Notes: a model not told the origin generated them from the letters alone. DNA of 64,000 nucleotides from Nodularia spumigena CCY9414 (GCF_000340565.2 NZ_CP007203.1:1885545-1949544); one strand, 5' to 3'; positions 18,388 to 27,518 are shown, numbered from the stretch's first letter. Made by a program: numbers and translations.

Positions 18388-19803
18388 ATGGAAGTCTCAA
18401 GACGTAAATTTTTAACTTTAGCTGGCACAAGTGCAGCCACCGTGACCATGCTGTCACCATTGGAAGCATTTTATGCAAAAGTCGCCCGTGGTGAAATGCC
18501 TACCAGCACTGGCTACGGGTCACTTCAGGAAAAACTGCCTTTAAACACTGCTGAACTTCCGGCTGACTTAAGCGGAATACCCATTTTGAAATTGCCTCGT
18601 GCCTTTAAATACACCGCATTCTCAATTACTGGTCAGCCAATGGACGACGGCTTCACAGTAGCCAGAGGTCATGATGGCATGGCTGCATTTCCAGGAGCCA
18701 ACAACACCACAATCCTGGTTCGCAACCATGAGTTACGTACTTCCTCCTCAGATCCTGTTCAAGGCGGTATTAAATACTCTACAGAGGCTGTAGGTGGAAC
18801 CAGCACACTAGTAGTGGGAGCCGACCGTAGACTCATCAAGCACTTTAACTCCTTGGCTGGAACTATTCGTAACTGTGCAGGTGGTCCTACACCCTGGCGC
18901 ACATGGATTAGTTGCGAAGAAACCTTCTCTACAACATTGAACGGCAGCATCAGACATGGTTACAACTTTGAAGTTATAGCCGACCCCAATAGCGGTTTAG
19001 TCAACCCAGTTCCCCTGAGAGAAATGGGACGCTTCAATCATGAAGCCGTAGCTGTAGACCCCAAAACTGGCTATGTCTACGAAACCGAAGACCGTGGTGA
19101 TAGCTGCTTCTATCGGTTTGTGCCTAACGTTAGACCTACCAAAGTCGGTGATTTGGAGAAAGGTGGTAGTTTGTATGCCTTGAAGGTGATAGGTATGAAC
19201 AATTTTGCCCTCAATACGATCAATAATCCTAATTTTGGTGGTCAGCCAGGACTGGTTAAGGTTGGTCAAACATTGCCAGTAGAGTGGGTCAAAATTGATA
19301 ATCCCGACCCAGACGAAGAAAGTAGTAGCGCAGGTGTTGGTGTTCGCTACGAAGCTCAAAGCAAGGGAGCAGCCATCTTCTTCCGAGGTGAGGGAGCTTG
19401 GTATGGTAATGGACTAGTATACTTTGTTGCTTCTCAAGGTGGTCCGCCAGTATCTTCTGCTGATAACGCCAGAGGTAATGGTCAAGTTTGGGCTTATAAC
19501 CCAGCTAGAGAAGAAATCACACTTGTAGTTGAAGCTTCTCCCAGTGGGGCATTTTTACAGGCTCCAGATAACATCACTGTTGCTCCCTTTGGAGACCTCT
19601 TCCTTTGCGAAGATGGTAGTGGAACAGACTATATTGTAGGCGTTAACAAAAAGGGTGAAGTCTATCAGTTTGCCATGAACAATATCACTAGCGGTGAGTT
19701 GGCTGGTGCTTGCTTCTCTGCTGACGGTAGAACAATGTTTGTGAACCTTCAAAATCCCGGCATTACAGTTGCTATCTTTGGCCCCTGGAATCGTCGTAGA
19801 TAG
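18388..19803 (+). CDS. phoX: PhoX-type phosphatase (DUF839), Tat-exported
   Basis: 471 residues. A twin-arginine signal, VSRRKFLTLAG (residues 3-13), followed by a short hydrophobic stretch indicates Tat export of a folded, cofactor-bearing enzyme. Mature-part blocks ARGHDGMAAFPG, ILVRNHEL, CGGPTPWRTWISCEET-like and GRFNHEAVAVDP (about 212) match the DUF839/PhoX family, beta-propeller Ca/Fe phosphatases for organic phosphate. The start ATG follows AAGGAAGCAACACA, giving a usable ribosome binding site. A terminator follows at 19888. The family also contains proteins without proven phosphatase activity. Confidence 0.82.
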   Translation: MEVSRRKFLTLAGTSAATVTMLSPLEAFYAKVARGEMPTSTGYGSLQEKLPLNTAELPADLSGIPILKLPRAFKYTAFSITGQPMDDGFTVARGHDGMAAFPGANNTTILVRNHELRTSSSDPVQGGIKYSTEAVGGTSTLVVGADRRLIKHFNSLAGTIRNCAGGPTPWRTWISCEETFSTTLNGSIRHGYNFEVIADPNSGLVNPVPLREMGRFNHEAVAVDPKTGYVYETEDRGDSCFYRFVPNVRPTKVGDLEKGGSLYALKVIGMNNFALNTINNPNFGGQPGLVKVGQTLPVEWVKIDNPDPDEESSSAGVGVRYEAQSKGAAIFFRGEGAWYGNGLVYFVASQGGPPVSSADNARGNGQVWAYNPAREEITLVVEASPSGAFLQAPDNITVAPFGDLFLCEDGSGTDYIVGVNKKGEVYQFAMNNITSGELAGACFSADGRTMFVNLQNPGITVAIFGPWNRRR

Positions 19804-19887
19804 GATGAAATCGGAAACAGGAGAAACCCAAAGTGGTTTTTAACAATCCTCAAACACCGATTCCAGCTTAAATAAGAAGTTAAAACG

Positions 19888-19918
19888 CCGGGTTTTTATC
19901 TCCAATAACCCGGTTTTT
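19888..19918 (+). terminator. Terminator of phoX
   Basis: CCGGGTT (19888-19894) pairs with AACCCGG (19907-19913), followed by TTTTT. It lies 85 bp after the phoX stop. Confidence 0.8.
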
Positions 19919-20460
19919 CCCTAGCGTAGCGGGCAATATGCCTGCACCACAAGAAAATTTTGGATGATCTTGGATGTCCTCTAAATAGGGCTTGCTGAAA
20001 AAGTCTTGTGGTGGAGACAGGGAACAGGGAACAGGGAACAGTTTCAAGAGTTGGATAGGAGCGATTTTTCCTTTGAATCAAATTTAAATGCAAGGTTTTT
20101 AAGTTCTCACAGCCTAAAGGCTTGCACTTTTTCAATTTCAAATTCCCTGAAATCCTTTACCTGTAAGGTTTTCGTATTTATTCAGCCAGCCCTAAATGCG
20201 GTTCGGTTAAGATCCCCCCGCCTACGGCGACCCCCTTAAAAAGGGGGTAAAAGAGTTCTAAGCCCCCCTTTTTAAGGGGGGTTGGGGGGATCTTCAAAAG
20301 ATTAAAACGCTAACCGAACCGTATTGGATATCCTCTAAAGATCCCCGACTTCTTTGATAAGTGGGGGATCTGGTTTATTTCAGCAAATATTCACAAAATC
20401 TAGAATATTAGAGAGCAAAGTTGTATATAATCTCAGTAATAACCTCATACTGACCAGATT
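19919..20460. other. Repeat-rich intergenic region
   Basis: 542 bp with GGGAACA tandem repeats (about 20018-20040), the inverted-repeat element at 20198-20322 and a degraded AGATCCCCGACTTCT palindrome (20339-20371). No gene supported. Confidence 0.5.
20198..20322. repeat. 125-bp inverted-repeat element with CCCCC-TTTTTA-GGGGG core
   Basis: Ends GCGGTTCGGTTA and TAACCGAACCGT form a near-perfect terminal inverted repeat enclosing nested GATCCCCCC/GGGGGGATC and CCCTTAAAAAGGG palindromes. Probably a composite MITE of the same GATCCCCC family found at 9394 and 24331. Confidence 0.65.
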
Positions 20461-22608
20461 ATGCCGCCAAACTATGCCGGTCAAAATCTCCGAGGTCACT
20501 CTTTTAAAGGTCAAGACCTGACTGGAGCCAACTTTAGCAAGGCGGATATTCGCGGGGCAGATTTTACCAACGCGACTCTTAAAAATGCGGATTTTACTGA
20601 TGCTAAAGCCGGACTACAGCGACGTTGGACAATTGGGTTGCTCATAGCCTCATGGCTGCTATCGGCAGTTTCAGGGCTGTTCTCCATCGTCCTCGGTGCA
20701 TTGGTAGCATATATTTTTCACCCTGATAATACTCAAGACTTCATCGCGGGGATAGTCTGCCTAATTGTGCTGCTGGTTTTTTGTTTTATTACCCTTCGTA
20801 AGGGTTTAACAGCCGGAGCCGTAGCCGTAGCCGTAGCCGTAGCCGGAGCCGTAGCCCTAGCCGGAGCCGTAGCCCTAGCCGTAGCCGTAGCCGGAGCCGT
20901 AGCCGTAGCCCTAGCCGTAGCCGGAGCCGGAGCCGTAGCCGTAGCCCTAGCCGTAGCCGGAGCCGTAGCCGGAGCCGGAGCCGTAGCCGGAGCCGTAGCC
21001 GTAGCCGTAGCCGTAGCCGTAGCCGTAGCCGTAGCCGTAGCCGGAGCCGTAGCCGGAGCCGTAGCCCTAGCCGTAGCCGGAGCCGTAGCCCTAGCCGTAG
21101 CCGTAGCCCTAGCCGTAGCCGGAGCCGTAGCCCTAGCCGTAGCCGTAGCCGGAGCCGGAGCCTTTACATTATTTAGTGCTTACATTGGCTGGCGTAGTCT
21201 CACTGGAAATGGAAAAGAAGCTTGGGTTCGCTCATTTGCTGTAGCTTTTGCAGCGACAGGTGGAACTAGCTTTCGTAGTGCTGATTTAACTGATGCTGAT
21301 TTTAGTGGTGCAATTCTCAGAAATACAGATTTTAGAAAAGCCAACCTCACACGCACTCGGTTTTATGAAGTCAAAAAACTCGATCTTGCCAGAGTTGGAG
21401 ATTCAATATTAGCTAAACGAGATGTTCTTAATTTACTCGTCAGCTGCAATGGTAGAAATAAATCATATCTTGGCGCTAACCTGAAAGGAGCAAACCTTAT
21501 AGGTGCAGACTTAACCAATGCTAATCTTAAAGATGTTGATATTACGGAAACCACCTTCCAAGGAGCTTGTTTAGATGGGGCAAATTTAACTCTGGCTCAA
21601 GCTGTGGGTACTAATTTCACCAACGCCAAAATGACTGGTGCTTGTGTAGAAGCTTGGAATATTGAAAGTACAACTCAATTAAATAATGTAGATTGTCGCT
21701 TTGTCTATCTTCTAGAAAACCCCAAACCTGGAACCGATGACCGCGAACGCCGTCCCAGTAGTGGCGACTTTCAACCAGGAGAATTTACTAAGCTATTTGA
21801 AGAAGTTTTAAATACAGTTGATTTGATTTTCCGTGATGGCATTGATTGGAAGGCTTTTGTTAATGCTTTTCAAAATGTGCAGAACCAAAATGAAGACACA
21901 AAATTAGGCTTACAAAGTATTGAAAATAAAGGTGATGGGGTAGTCGTTGTTAAGGTTGGTGTCCCTGATGGTGCTGATAAAGAAAAGATTCATAGTGATT
22001 TTACACACTATTATCAATTGGGACTGCAAGCAGCAGAGGAAAAATATAAGGCATTATTAAATATGCAAAAAGAGGATATAGATTTTCTTCGGAAACAAAA
22101 TGCAAAAATTCCAGAGATGATTATGTCGTTAGCGAATCAATCTATGAATGTTAAAGTTGACAATAAAATAGAAAATAAACCTATGACTAACAGTAATGAT
22201 GCCAGCCGTAAGATTAACATTGGCAGTGTTGGCGGTGATTTTAATGCTAGTGGACAAGCTTTGAATTTAGGTGAAATTAGTGGTACTGTCACAAATACTA
22301 TTAATGAGTTGCCAAGTTCATCTAAACCTGATAAACCGGGAGTTAAGGAATTGTTGGCGCAATTGCAAGCAGCAATTGAGGCTGAGAAAAATTTACCTGA
22401 AGAAGATAAAGCTGAGGCGTTAGAACAGGTGAAGACTTTGGCGGAAGCCGGGAAAAGTCCGCAAGTTGAGGGGGCTATGCAAAAGGCGGCGAAAACGGCT
22501 TTGAAGATTTTGAAGGGTACAGTTGCTAGTTTACCCAGTGCAACTAAGTTAGTTGAAGAATGTAGTAAGCTTTTGCCGTTGATTTCTCAGCTTTTGGGCT
22601 TAAGTTAG
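20461..22608 (+). CDS. Pentapeptide-repeat membrane protein with (Ala-X)n tract
   Basis: 715 residues. First pentapeptide block (about 8-48, A(D/N)F/L type); two hydrophobic helices (about 59-112); a 117-codon tract alternating Ala with Val, Gly or Leu (residues 118-234); an aromatic hydrophobic segment; a second pentapeptide block (about 275-400). Then a charged helical region with a GDFNASGQALNLGEISG stretch (about 597-613) and a C-terminal helical bundle rich in Lys, Glu and Leu. Pentapeptide repeats fold as a right-handed beta-helix. The C-terminal bundle resembles tails I associate with other cyanobacterial pentapeptide and signalling proteins, but I cannot name its function. Start ATG at 20461. 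Confidence 0.8.
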   Translation: MPPNYAGQNLRGHSFKGQDLTGANFSKADIRGADFTNATLKNADFTDAKAGLQRRWTIGLLIASWLLSAVSGLFSIVLGALVAYIFHPDNTQDFIAGIVCLIVLLVFCFITLRKGLTAGAVAVAVAVAGAVALAGAVALAVAVAGAVAVALAVAGAGAVAVALAVAGAVAGAGAVAGAVAVAVAVAVAVAVAVAGAVAGAVALAVAGAVALAVAVALAVAGAVALAVAVAGAGAFTLFSAYIGWRSLTGNGKEAWVRSFAVAFAATGGTSFRSADLTDADFSGAILRNTDFRKANLTRTRFYEVKKLDLARVGDSILAKRDVLNLLVSCNGRNKSYLGANLKGANLIGADLTNANLKDVDITETTFQGACLDGANLTLAQAVGTNFTNAKMTGACVEAWNIESTTQLNNVDCRFVYLLENPKPGTDDRERRPSSGDFQPGEFTKLFEEVLNTVDLIFRDGIDWKAFVNAFQNVQNQNEDTKLGLQSIENKGDGVVVVKVGVPDGADKEKIHSDFTHYYQLGLQAAEEKYKALLNMQKEDIDFLRKQNAKIPEMIMSLANQSMNVKVDNKIENKPMTNSNDASRKINIGSVGGDFNASGQALNLGEISGTVTNTINELPSSSKPDKPGVKELLAQLQAAIEAEKNLPEEDKAEALEQVKTLAEAGKSPQVEGAMQKAAKTALKILKGTVASLPSATKLVEECSKLLPLISQLLGLS
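20812..21162 (+). repeat. 351-bp hexanucleotide (GCCNNA)n tract inside a gene
   Basis: From codon 118 to codon 234 every odd codon is GCC (Ala) and every even one is GTA, GGA or CTA (Val, Gly, Leu), with no exception seen. The unit is six bases, so length changes stay in frame. The encoded run is strongly hydrophobic and could span the membrane several times. Confidence 0.95.
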
Positions 22609-22877
22609 GATTGCACCGGAAAACCTGTCATTGGGAGGAGGAACGACGAAGCAATCGCAAAAACTCAAGGACAATGCGATTACTTCGTTCCGCTATCGCT
22701 GCACTCGTAATGACAATTTAAAGGGTTTAAAAGGCTTGAAACCCTTGCAGACACTACTTGTGTGTACACGGTAGCCTCGCTTGCGGGGAGGGGGTTGGGG
22801 GTGGGGTTCAAGTATACCTATTAAAGATGAATGAAGACGCGATTCATCGCGTCTCTACAATATGGGTATTGCGTTGA

Positions 22878-24233
22878 TTATTTATCCAATTTCACGCCCC
22901 GAATTGAATAATCTAATAATTCCATTGGGTGCATAACTGAAATACTTTTCCCTTGCAATTGCAGATGTTTAGTAATTTGCAAAGTACAACCAGGATTAGC
23001 CGAAGCAATTAACTCAGCACCAGTATTTAATAAATTCTGCACCTTTTGCTGTCCTAATTCCTCAGCAACTTCTGGTTGCAGCATATTATAAACCCCAGCA
23101 CTACCACAACACAAAGCTGCGTCTAGAGGTTCGCTTAACTTGACTCCGGGAATTTGGCGTAACATCTGACGCGGTTGCACACTAATCTTTTGACCATGTA
23201 ATAAATGACAAGCATCTTGATAAACTAAATTTAAAGGTTTATCAGTTAATGGTGATAGTTTGGCGGTCATTCCTACATTGACTAAAAACTCTTGAGCATC
23301 TTTGACCTTAGCCGCAAAAGCCTCAGCCTTTTCTTTATATTCTGGGTCATCTTGTAAAATGTGACCGTATTCTTTTAAAGTATGACCGCAACCAGCCGCA
23401 TTGATAATCACAAAATCGACATCGGTATTAGCAAAACTATCAATCATTTGTCTAGCTAAAGTTTTCGCCTGTTCTGTTTGTCCTTGATGTTCAGGAAGCG
23501 CAGCACAACAACCTTGAGACTTCGGAATTACCACCTCACAACCATTAGCAGTTAAAACCCGTACAGTTGCTTCATTAATCGGAGAGAAAAACAACCGTTG
23601 CACACATCCCAAAATTACCCCAACTCGGTAACGCTTCTCACCTTGGGCGGGAATAACATCAGGTAAATTATCTTGAAAAGATTGAAGAGTAATTTTTGGT
23701 AAAATAGATTCCATTGCAGCCAAACGGGGAGATACTTTTTTCAGTAACCCTGTAGCCCGCACCAACTTTGGTAAACCCAACCTTTGATAAACCAGCAAAG
23801 GAAACAAAAACAATCGTAATAAATCAGGATTAGGAAACAAAGAAAATATCAGTTTCCGAATCAACGTATCTGGTAAACTGCGAGAATAATTGCGTTCAAC
23901 TTGGTGACGAGTCGCAGAAATCAACTTATCATACTGCACACCAGAAGGACAAGTACTCACACAAGCCAGACAACCCAAACAAGAATCAAAATGTTGAACA
24001 GTTGCCGTATTCAGAGCAATTTCACCATTATTAATAGCATCCATTAAATAGATGCGTCCCCTGGGAGAATCCATCTCCTTACCAATTACCCGATAACTGG
24101 GACAAGTAGCCAGACAAAAACCACAATGTACACAACTATCAATCAACTTCGGATCAGGTGGCTGACTAACATCAAAACCCTTTAAATTCTTAATCTTAGC
24201 AGTATCATTCACAGAACTATCAGAAACTTGCAT
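22878..24233 (-). CDS. glcF: Glycolate oxidase iron-sulfur subunit
   Basis: 451 residues; electron-transfer subunit of the GlcDEF glycolate dehydrogenase used in photorespiratory glycolate oxidation. Two 4Fe-4S ferredoxin motifs are seen: CVHCGFCLATCPSY (about 34-47) and CLGCLACVSTCPSG (about 84-97). They are followed by two CCG-type domains ending GCCAALPEHQG (about 241) and CCGSAGVYNM (about 375). Length is normal for GlcF. It lies downstream of glcE on the same strand but is separated by 290 bp of palindromic repeats. Confidence 0.93.
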   Translation of the reverse strand: MQVSDSSVNDTAKIKNLKGFDVSQPPDPKLIDSCVHCGFCLATCPSYRVIGKEMDSPRGRIYLMDAINNGEIALNTATVQHFDSCLGCLACVSTCPSGVQYDKLISATRHQVERNYSRSLPDTLIRKLIFSLFPNPDLLRLFLFPLLVYQRLGLPKLVRATGLLKKVSPRLAAMESILPKITLQSFQDNLPDVIPAQGEKRYRVGVILGCVQRLFFSPINEATVRVLTANGCEVVIPKSQGCCAALPEHQGQTEQAKTLARQMIDSFANTDVDFVIINAAGCGHTLKEYGHILQDDPEYKEKAEAFAAKVKDAQEFLVNVGMTAKLSPLTDKPLNLVYQDACHLLHGQKISVQPRQMLRQIPGVKLSEPLDAALCCGSAGVYNMLQPEVAEELGQQKVQNLLNTGAELIASANPGCTLQITKHLQLQGKSISVMHPMELLDYSIRGVKLDK

Positions 24234-24330
24234 TTTATTCTCTTCCCCTCTTCCTTCGTGTCCTTCGTGTCCTTTGCGGTTCGTTTCTTAGAATTTTTTT
24301 AAAAGTAGTCGGCTGTGTTTTAAGCACTTA

Positions 24331-24483
24331 TTGATCCCCCCTAGCCCCCCTTAAGAAGGCTACGGTGTACACACAAGTATTTTCAAGTTGCGTCATAACG
24401 TTTTGATCCCCCCTAGCCCCCCTTAAGAAGGGGGGAACAGGAATCAAAGTCCCCCTTTCTAAGGGGGATTTAGGGGGATCTAT
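24331..24483. repeat. Cluster of GATCCCCC palindromes between glcE and glcF
   Basis: Two direct copies of GATCCCCCCTAGCCCCCCTT (24333 and 24405) are followed by a unit at 24447-24480 in reverse orientation. The last is identical over 34 bases to the copy inside the STAND gene (9394-9427). A CTACGGTGTACACACAAGTA block (24359-24378) also recurs, inverted, at about 22757-22776. Confidence 0.8.
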
Positions 24484-24523
24484 AATATTTTGCTCCCGAC
24501 AATAGGACTTTTCAAACATTATC

Positions 24524-25810
24524 TTAAATCCCACCCACAAAGCGACCATTACTTAAAATATTCTTACTATCAAACTGAGCCTTAATTTGGCGCATCACCT
24601 GCAAAGAATTACCAGAATAACCCCAAACATCCATTGCTTCCTTAACCGGATTTGGTGCTGTTAAAATACTTAAAAATCCTCTATTAGATTCACACTGCTC
24701 GCGCATTTTCAAAACCTGATTTTTATCCTCAAATTGCAACCAACCCAAACCACTAGCCAGGTGAATCAAACCCATTTCCGCCTCAGTCAAAACCTCCACA
24801 GCCGCAGTCGGTAATACTCCTATTTTGCAGGTAATTGTAGAATCTGTAACCGAATCATCCATTAATTCTCGCAATCTTTGCCATAGAGAGCCTTCATGTT
24901 CATTCACATAAATTGTCCCATCTAAACCCAACTTTTCTCCTACGGCTAACAATCGATTTGACTGTTCCTTGACACTTTCACCAATACTTTGGAAACGCGC
25001 CATTAATCCCAACCCCTGATTTAAGCCTAACTTAGAAGTTAGTTGCGTGGAGAGCAAATCAGCCTGGGTGGGTGTTAACGCGGAACTGCGGAGAGTATTT
25101 GCAGCTTGGGATATAGCTTCTGCTGTACCAGTTAATACTACCGTCCCAGATGTTTCCGCTAGAGGATACACGCGGAAAGTTACTTGACTAATTACTCCTA
25201 GTGTGCTGTAAGACCCTGTAAATAACTTCATCAAATCGTATCCGGCAACATTTTTGACAACGCGCCCTCCAGCCTTGGCAATTTGTCCATCAGCACGGAC
25301 GAAAGTAATCCCTAGTAACTGGTCGCGGACACTACCATAACGTTGTCTGAGGGAATTTGTATCTGCTGTGGCGACAATACCGCCAATAGTTGCTAATTCG
25401 GGTCGGCTGGGGTCAAGGGCGATAAATTGGCGCGATTTTGCTAAAATTTCCTGGAGATGGGAGAACTGCATCCCGGCTTCGACTGTGACGGTTAAATCAC
25501 CAACGGCGTGTTGGATTAGTTGATTGATGCGTTCTGTGCTGACTACGATATCAGCGCTTTTGACTAAACCACCCCAGTTGATTTTACTGCTTTTGCCACA
25601 GGGGAGGACGCGCCAGTTCTGACGGTGCGCCTCGGCGATGACGGCGGCTAGTTGGGCTTGGGTGCGGGGATAGACGATACAATTGGGCGGTTTTGCAGAG
25701 GCGATCGCCTGTTGGATCTGTTTTTGCTGACTGAGTTCGAGGTTTTCCCAAGGATAGATAGCATTTTCTTCGTTAATCGTAGATGCAAGACAAGAGGCGA
25801 TCGCGTTCAT
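24524..25810 (-). CDS. glcE: Glycolate oxidase FAD-binding subunit
   Basis: 428 residues; an FAD-binding PCMH-type domain in the N-terminal half. Visible are VLPCGKSSKINWGG (about 94-107), the pyrophosphate-binding segment GGIVATADTNSLRQRYGSV (about 166) and GRVVKNVAGYDLMKLFTGS (about 199). The C-terminal cap is shorter than in GlcD, as in GlcE. It precedes glcF on the minus strand with a repeat-filled gap, so co-transcription through the palindromes is possible. The catalytic GlcD-like subunit is at 41748. Confidence 0.9.
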   Translation of the reverse strand: MNAIASCLASTINEENAIYPWENLELSQQKQIQQAIASAKPPNCIVYPRTQAQLAAVIAEAHRQNWRVLPCGKSSKINWGGLVKSADIVVSTERINQLIQHAVGDLTVTVEAGMQFSHLQEILAKSRQFIALDPSRPELATIGGIVATADTNSLRQRYGSVRDQLLGITFVRADGQIAKAGGRVVKNVAGYDLMKLFTGSYSTLGVISQVTFRVYPLAETSGTVVLTGTAEAISQAANTLRSSALTPTQADLLSTQLTSKLGLNQGLGLMARFQSIGESVKEQSNRLLAVGEKLGLDGTIYVNEHEGSLWQRLRELMDDSVTDSTITCKIGVLPTAAVEVLTEAEMGLIHLASGLGWLQFEDKNQVLKMREQCESNRGFLSILTAPNPVKEAMDVWGYSGNSLQVMRQIKAQFDSKNILSNGRFVGGI

Positions 25811-26143
25811 CAGTTTCTTTTTTGAGTCCCTAATTCTAATTTACTGGTTAATTTCACTAAAGGCGCTGCATCTTTACGGGATGTCTATTTTTTCCTATTA
25901 AAAAAAAGTTCCCAGGCGATCGCGCAATATGTCATACTTAATTCTGAATTGCTTCTATGACTTTTCATAACAATTTTTATTCATTCCCCCCCGACACTTT
26001 TTCTTTGTGTCATAGTGGGGGGGTGAGAATTTATTCGGCGATCAGCTTTTGTTTTTAGTATTGACAGGCTCCTTCCTTTTGGTATTTACAGACTTTTCCC
26101 CGAAATCGAAATCTCTACACTCTTACGATTTTGGAGAAAATCT
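25811..26143. other. Divergent promoter region of glcE and the RRM gene
   Basis: 333 bp. Contains a CCCCCCGACAC...GTGTCATAGTGGGGGGG imperfect inverted repeat (about 25986-26023), a possible regulatory hairpin in the long 5' leader of the RNA-binding protein gene. Long leaders are known to matter in cold-induced cyanobacterial rbp genes; the link here is inference. Confidence 0.4.
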
Positions 26144-26452
26144 ATGTCAGTTTACGTAGGCAATCTATCTTACGAAGTTACACAAGACACTCTTAGTGCT
26201 GTGTTTGCAGAATATGGTTCTGTAAAGCGCGTACAGCTACCTACTAACCGTGAAACAGGACAACTGCGCGGTTTTGGCTTTGTAGAAATGGGTACAGATG
26301 ACGAAGAAACAGCAGCTATCGAAGCTCTTGATGGTGCTGAATGGATGGGACGCGACTTGAAAGTAAATAAGGCGAAACCCAGAGAAGATAGAGGTTCCTT
26401 TGGCGGTGGTAATCGCAGTGGTGGTGGCGGTAATTTCCGTAGCCGTTACTAA
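26144..26452 (+). CDS. Glycine-rich RRM RNA-binding protein (Rbp type)
   Basis: 102 residues. One RNA-recognition motif (about 1-80) with RNP2 VYVGNL (3-8) and RNP1 RGFGFVEM, followed by a Gly/Arg/Ser tail (about 85-102). This is the architecture of cyanobacterial cold-inducible RbpA-type proteins, which bind single-stranded RNA. The start ATG follows TTGGAGAAAATCT, a good ribosome binding site (GGAG). A strong terminator follows at 26513. Confidence 0.93.
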   Translation: MSVYVGNLSYEVTQDTLSAVFAEYGSVKRVQLPTNRETGQLRGFGFVEMGTDDEETAAIEALDGAEWMGRDLKVNKAKPREDRGSFGGGNRSGGGGNFRSRY

Positions 26453-26512
26453 ATAATCTAGATTAGACTTTTTCATCTCCTAAATATTGGAACTAAAAAA
26501 GGTCATAATCTC

Positions 26513-26548
26513 AAAACCTCAAGCCAGACTCGGTTTGAGGTTTTTTTT
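26513..26548 (+). terminator. Terminator of the RRM gene
   Basis: AAAACCTCAA (26513-26522) pairs with TTGAGGTTTT (26535-26544), followed by T residues. Confidence 0.85.
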
Positions 26549-26625
26549 ATGAGCCTTTTAACTTCACGCCAGTGCTAGGAGTGGGATGTGATTTTTAGCG
26601 TAGGACTAAGTTGTAATAGCGGTTT

Positions 26626-26918
26626 CTGCTATATAAAACCTAGACAAAACTAGACTTTACTTTCTACTTCAACGGGAGCATGGGAGCAGTTATCCCTCAG
26701 TAGACTTTCACGCCTTAGCCAGACGCGATTGTGTTCCAATTAAGTTTCTGAAAAAGACTACCACCATCATTGCTTGGTTTTCGCGTCGGCAATAGTCTCA
26801 ATTCAATACTTGATATCACCGTATTATATATCAAGTAGTTGATTTTTTCCTAAAATATATATTGATTTTTGTCAATATAAGTATAGTTTTGTCTATGAAA
26901 TTGTCAACTTAGGACTTG
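26626..26918 (-). mobile_element. 293-bp repeat element, copy B
   Basis: Read on the minus strand it starts CAAGTCCTAAGTTGACA and ends GTTTTATATAGCAG. It is identical to 53151-53444 except for one fewer A in an A-run (6 against 7). It lies directly after TGAG in the 3' end of the cyclotransferase-like gene and supplies its last codons and stop. Internal stems include ATATTGA/TCAATAT and TACTTGATAT/ATATCAAGTA. TAGACAAAACTA near one end is mirrored by TAGTTTTGTCTA near the other. No open frame of note. Confidence 0.9.
26880..26907 (-). promoter_or_regulatory. Sigma70-type promoter carried by the 293-bp element
   Basis: On the minus strand, TTGACA (26907-26902), 16-base spacer, TATACT (26885-26880). 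It reads into the element, away from the interrupted gene. The same site is in the other copy at 53162-53189. Confidence 0.5.
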
Positions 26919-27518
26919 CTCAGCAGTTCGCATAATTTGCTGTTGTTGATGACGCTGTTGTAATTTGTACATATGATCAAACAAGTTCCAGCAATATTCC
27001 TCTGGTAGTCCACAGGTAACAGCACCCCGCAGGACAACGTTAAAATACCAGTCATTAGGCGCGAGTTCTTCTGCGAGCTTGTTCACTACTATATAGGTAC
27101 GAGCGGCTGTGTATACCTGATTTTCGCAGTGAATATCTACTGTTTCTCGACGATATAAACTTTGGGAAACACCTTCGCGTTTATCCAGATATGCGCTCAA
27201 TCGCCAGGGTAGCTGATACAGTACACCTTTGACGCTGGCGTTGGGATCTGGTAACACATCTAAAACCCCACAGTGACGAGTGGGAGAATAGGAATAAAAC
27301 CCTAAGCGATAATTCTTTAAAATTGCTGGGCCGATAATATAAGGATGAGTGCTTTCACCAAGCGATCGCTTTAAATCTACCGGACACATACAAGAGCCAT
27401 AAGCAAAATAGTAAAACGTTGGCTCTTTTTGTAGCTGTTGTTGCAGTTTTAAAACTGGCTTGGGAGGATTCTGAGATTGTACCCAATTATGGTGTGAGCG
27501 ATCGCTTTGATGACTCAT
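26904..27518 (-). CDS. Gamma-glutamylcyclotransferase-like protein, 3' end altered by a repeat element
   Basis: 204 residues. The GGCT fold signature YFAYGSCM (about 37-44) and later LYQLPWRLSAYLDKREG and YRRETV blocks mark the AIG2/gamma-glutamylcyclotransferase superfamily, which releases 5-oxoproline from gamma-glutamyl amines or peptides. Substrate unknown. The last four codons (QVLS) and the stop belong to the 293-bp element at 26626-26918. Beyond the element the same frame resumes (KPLLQLSPTLKITSHS then stop), probably the original tail. The core domain is intact. Confidence 0.78.
   Translation of the reverse strand: MSHQSDRSHHNWVQSQNPPKPVLKLQQQLQKEPTFYYFAYGSCMCPVDLKRSLGESTHPYIIGPAILKNYRLGFYSYSPTRHCGVLDVLPDPNASVKGVLYQLPWRLSAYLDKREGVSQSLYRRETVDIHCENQVYTAARTYIVVNKLAEELAPNDWYFNVVLRGAVTCGLPEEYCWNLFDHMYKLQQRHQQQQIMRTAEQVLS

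Noticed and set aside
20812-21162. Hexanucleotide tract as a CRISPR array or non-coding satellite
   Set aside because: No repeat-spacer structure; it stays in one open frame and is flanked by pentapeptide coding sequence.
26626-26918. The 293-bp repeat as a group I or II intron
   Set aside because: Lacks the GUGYG start, domain V-like hairpin and any core motif, and is far too short.
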